From the NCBI GenBank assembly GCA_024280615.1, contig JAJRPU010000177.1, positions 1-7,906 on the forward strand: a DNA stretch of 7,906 nt, read 5' to 3'. A model generated the notes under the pieces. The model did not search any database and was not told where the DNA came from. It worked only from the letters and a program-made list of their open reading frames with translations. Position 1 is the first letter of the stretch. Each line of letters opens with the position of its first letter. This document shows, piece after piece, positions 6,681-7,906 of the stretch. The DNA comes from Bacteroidota bacterium. Lineage in GTDB: Bacteria; Bacteroidota; Bacteroidia; JAADEI01. The position numbers and the translations under genes were made by a program.

Positions 6681-6688
6681 TATCTTTG
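6681..6688 (+). promoter_or_regulatory. Bacteroidota-type -7 promoter element before hppA
   Basis: TATCTTTG is an exact match to TAnnTTTG, in the 41-base gap between the glycosyltransferase and hppA. It ends 22 bases before the hppA ATG at 6711, predicting transcription from around 6694 and an A-rich leader of about 17 bases without a Shine-Dalgarno sequence. No good -33 TTTG is present; the nearest candidate (TTTC at 6653-6656) is weak. No hairpin terminator is visible in this gap, so read-through from the upstream operon remains possible. Confidence 0.55.
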
Positions 6689-6710
6689 CTCTTGAAAAAA
6701 ATAAGCGGAT

Positions 6711-7906
6711 ATGACCAAGGAACTAATGATTGGTTTGGCAATAGCTGGTGGTGTACTTGCATTACTATACGTCATCTTCAGGTCATTGTGGATTAAAAAC
6801 CAACCTGTTGGAGAAGAAAGAATGCAAAAAATAGCCAGTTACATAGCGGAGGGAGCAAGAGCTTTCTTGCGAGCTGAATACAGGATTCTGGTTTGGTTCG
6901 TCCTCGTAGTTGCTATACTTCTTGCTTTTACTGCCGGGAAGGAGTCTCATCAGCTAATAGCAGTTTCCTTCATTGTTGGTGCTCTGGCTTCTGCACTGGC
7001 TGGATACATAGGTATGACAGTAGCAACAATGGCAAACGTTAGAACCACTGAGGCAGCCCGGTCAAGTCTCAACAAAGCACTGAGAGTAGCCTTCGTCGGT
7101 GGTTCCGTTATGGGTCTTGCCGTGGTTGGCTTAGGACTTCTCGGAATAGGTATTCTGTTACTTGTTTACACAAATTATTTTGGTGCTGACACGCCGGAGG
7201 AAATCCAAACAATAATGAATGTAATAGCAGGCTTCTCATTTGGAGCTTCCTCTATAGCGCTGTTCGCCCGTGTGGGTGGTGGTATTTATACTAAGGGTGC
7301 TGATGTCGGTGCAGACTTAGTGGGTAAGGTGGAAGCCGGTATTCCTGAGGACCATCCACTTAATCCTGCTACAATAGCAGACAATGTTGGTGACAATGTG
7401 GGAGATGTTGCCGGTATGGGTGCCGACCTATTTGAATCCTATGTTGGTTCTATTATCAGTGCTATGGTGCTGGGAGCTGCCCTTGCTTTCAAACAATCAG
7501 ATTTTTCCTTAGGAATTGCCTTGGTATTTTTACCTCTTGTTTTGGCAGCGTTGGGTATTGTAGCTTCCCTGATTGGAACGTTCTTCGTTAACGTTAAAGA
7601 AGATGGGGACCCCCAATGGGCACTTAATAAAGGAGAGCTTGTCGCCGGAATAATCTACTTAGCAGGTTCTTACTTTCTAATTAGATATCTTATCAACGGA
7701 ACTGTTACTTCAGAAGGAGTCTTTGGATATGTTCAAGATTCTTTTACTGCCCTTGATATATGGGTTGCCACTGTCATAGGATTAATTGTAGGTATTGCAA
7801 TCGGATTTATTACTGAATATTACACAGGTGCGGGCAAAAAGCCTGTTTGGGAAATTGTAAAACAATCGGTAACTGGAGTTGCTACGAACATTATTGCAGG
7901 GCTGGG
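6711..7906 (+). CDS. hppA: membrane-bound ion-translocating pyrophosphatase (partial, 3' end cut)
   Basis: This integral membrane enzyme hydrolyses pyrophosphate and pumps H+ or Na+ across the membrane. The reading frame is open from ATG 6711 to the window edge, giving 398 residues of a family usually about 650-750 long (in larger bacterial members). An N-terminal membrane helix (about 5-25) is followed by several hydrophobic segments. The catalytic signature is clear: GGGIYTKGADVGADLVGKVE ends at E208 (D198, D202, K206), followed by NPATIADNVGDNVGDVAG with D224, D228 and D232 as pyrophosphate/Mg-binding acids. DLFESY places E242 at the position of the semi-conserved glutamate of Na+-pumping forms (E246 in Thermotoga), so Na+ transport is possible. 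The region that decides K+ dependence lies beyond the window. The segment EDHPLNPA differs from the common EDDPRNPA form, which I believe is a natural family variant. It has its own -7 element upstream. Confidence 0.97.
   Translation, partial: MTKELMIGLAIAGGVLALLYVIFRSLWIKNQPVGEERMQKIASYIAEGARAFLRAEYRILVWFVLVVAILLAFTAGKESHQLIAVSFIVGALASALAGYIGMTVATMANVRTTEAARSSLNKALRVAFVGGSVMGLAVVGLGLLGIGILLLVYTNYFGADTPEEIQTIMNVIAGFSFGASSIALFARVGGGIYTKGADVGADLVGKVEAGIPEDHPLNPATIADNVGDNVGDVAGMGADLFESYVGSIISAMVLGAALAFKQSDFSLGIALVFLPLVLAALGIVASLIGTFFVNVKEDGDPQWALNKGELVAGIIYLAGSYFLIRYLINGTVTSEGVFGYVQDSFTALDIWVATVIGLIVGIAIGFITEYYTGAGKKPVWEIVKQSVTGVATNIIAGL

Overview
The window looks like a chromosomal stretch from a member of the Bacteroidota. 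The ExbB homologue has a cleavable-looking signal peptide and a Q/E/T-rich spacer, two different ExbD genes follow it, and a small three-helix membrane protein sits between them, a set I know from Bacteroidales and relatives. Two intergenic gaps carry the Bacteroidota -7 promoter motif TAnnTTTG, and most genes lack a Shine-Dalgarno sequence. The DNA is moderately A/T-rich. All genes lie on the + strand, packed closely, with no gap above about 45 bases. I see no RNA genes, mobile elements or CRISPR.

Layout: (1) bases 1-65, the probable tail of an unidentified upstream gene; (2) 85-1242, dxr, the second step of the MEP isoprenoid pathway; (3) 1239-2567, rseP, an intramembrane site-2 protease, overlapping dxr by 4 bases; (4) 2590-3546, an exported protein of unknown function; (5) 3588-5825, an ion-driven envelope motor: exbB/tolQ-like, a 115-residue membrane protein, exbD-1 and exbD-2; (6) 5815-6669, a family 2 glycosyltransferase overlapping exbD-2 by 11 bases; (7) 6711 to the window end, hppA, a membrane ion-pumping pyrophosphatase cut off by the edge.

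The genes suggest three transcription units. dxr, rseP and the exported protein form the first. The motor genes plus the glycosyltransferase form a second behind their own -7 element, and hppA follows another -7 element. The common thread is the cell envelope and its ion gradient: isoprenoid precursors for carrier lipids and quinones, envelope proteolysis, a motor that turns ion flow into periplasmic work, a sugar transferase, and a pump that makes an ion gradient from pyrophosphate. No tonB, tolA, pal or outer-membrane receptor is in view, so the motor's output partner is unknown.

Most of the window is conserved, recognisable biology. The least understood parts are the 115-residue protein built into the motor operon, the pairing of two unlike ExbD proteins, and the exported protein just upstream of the motor.
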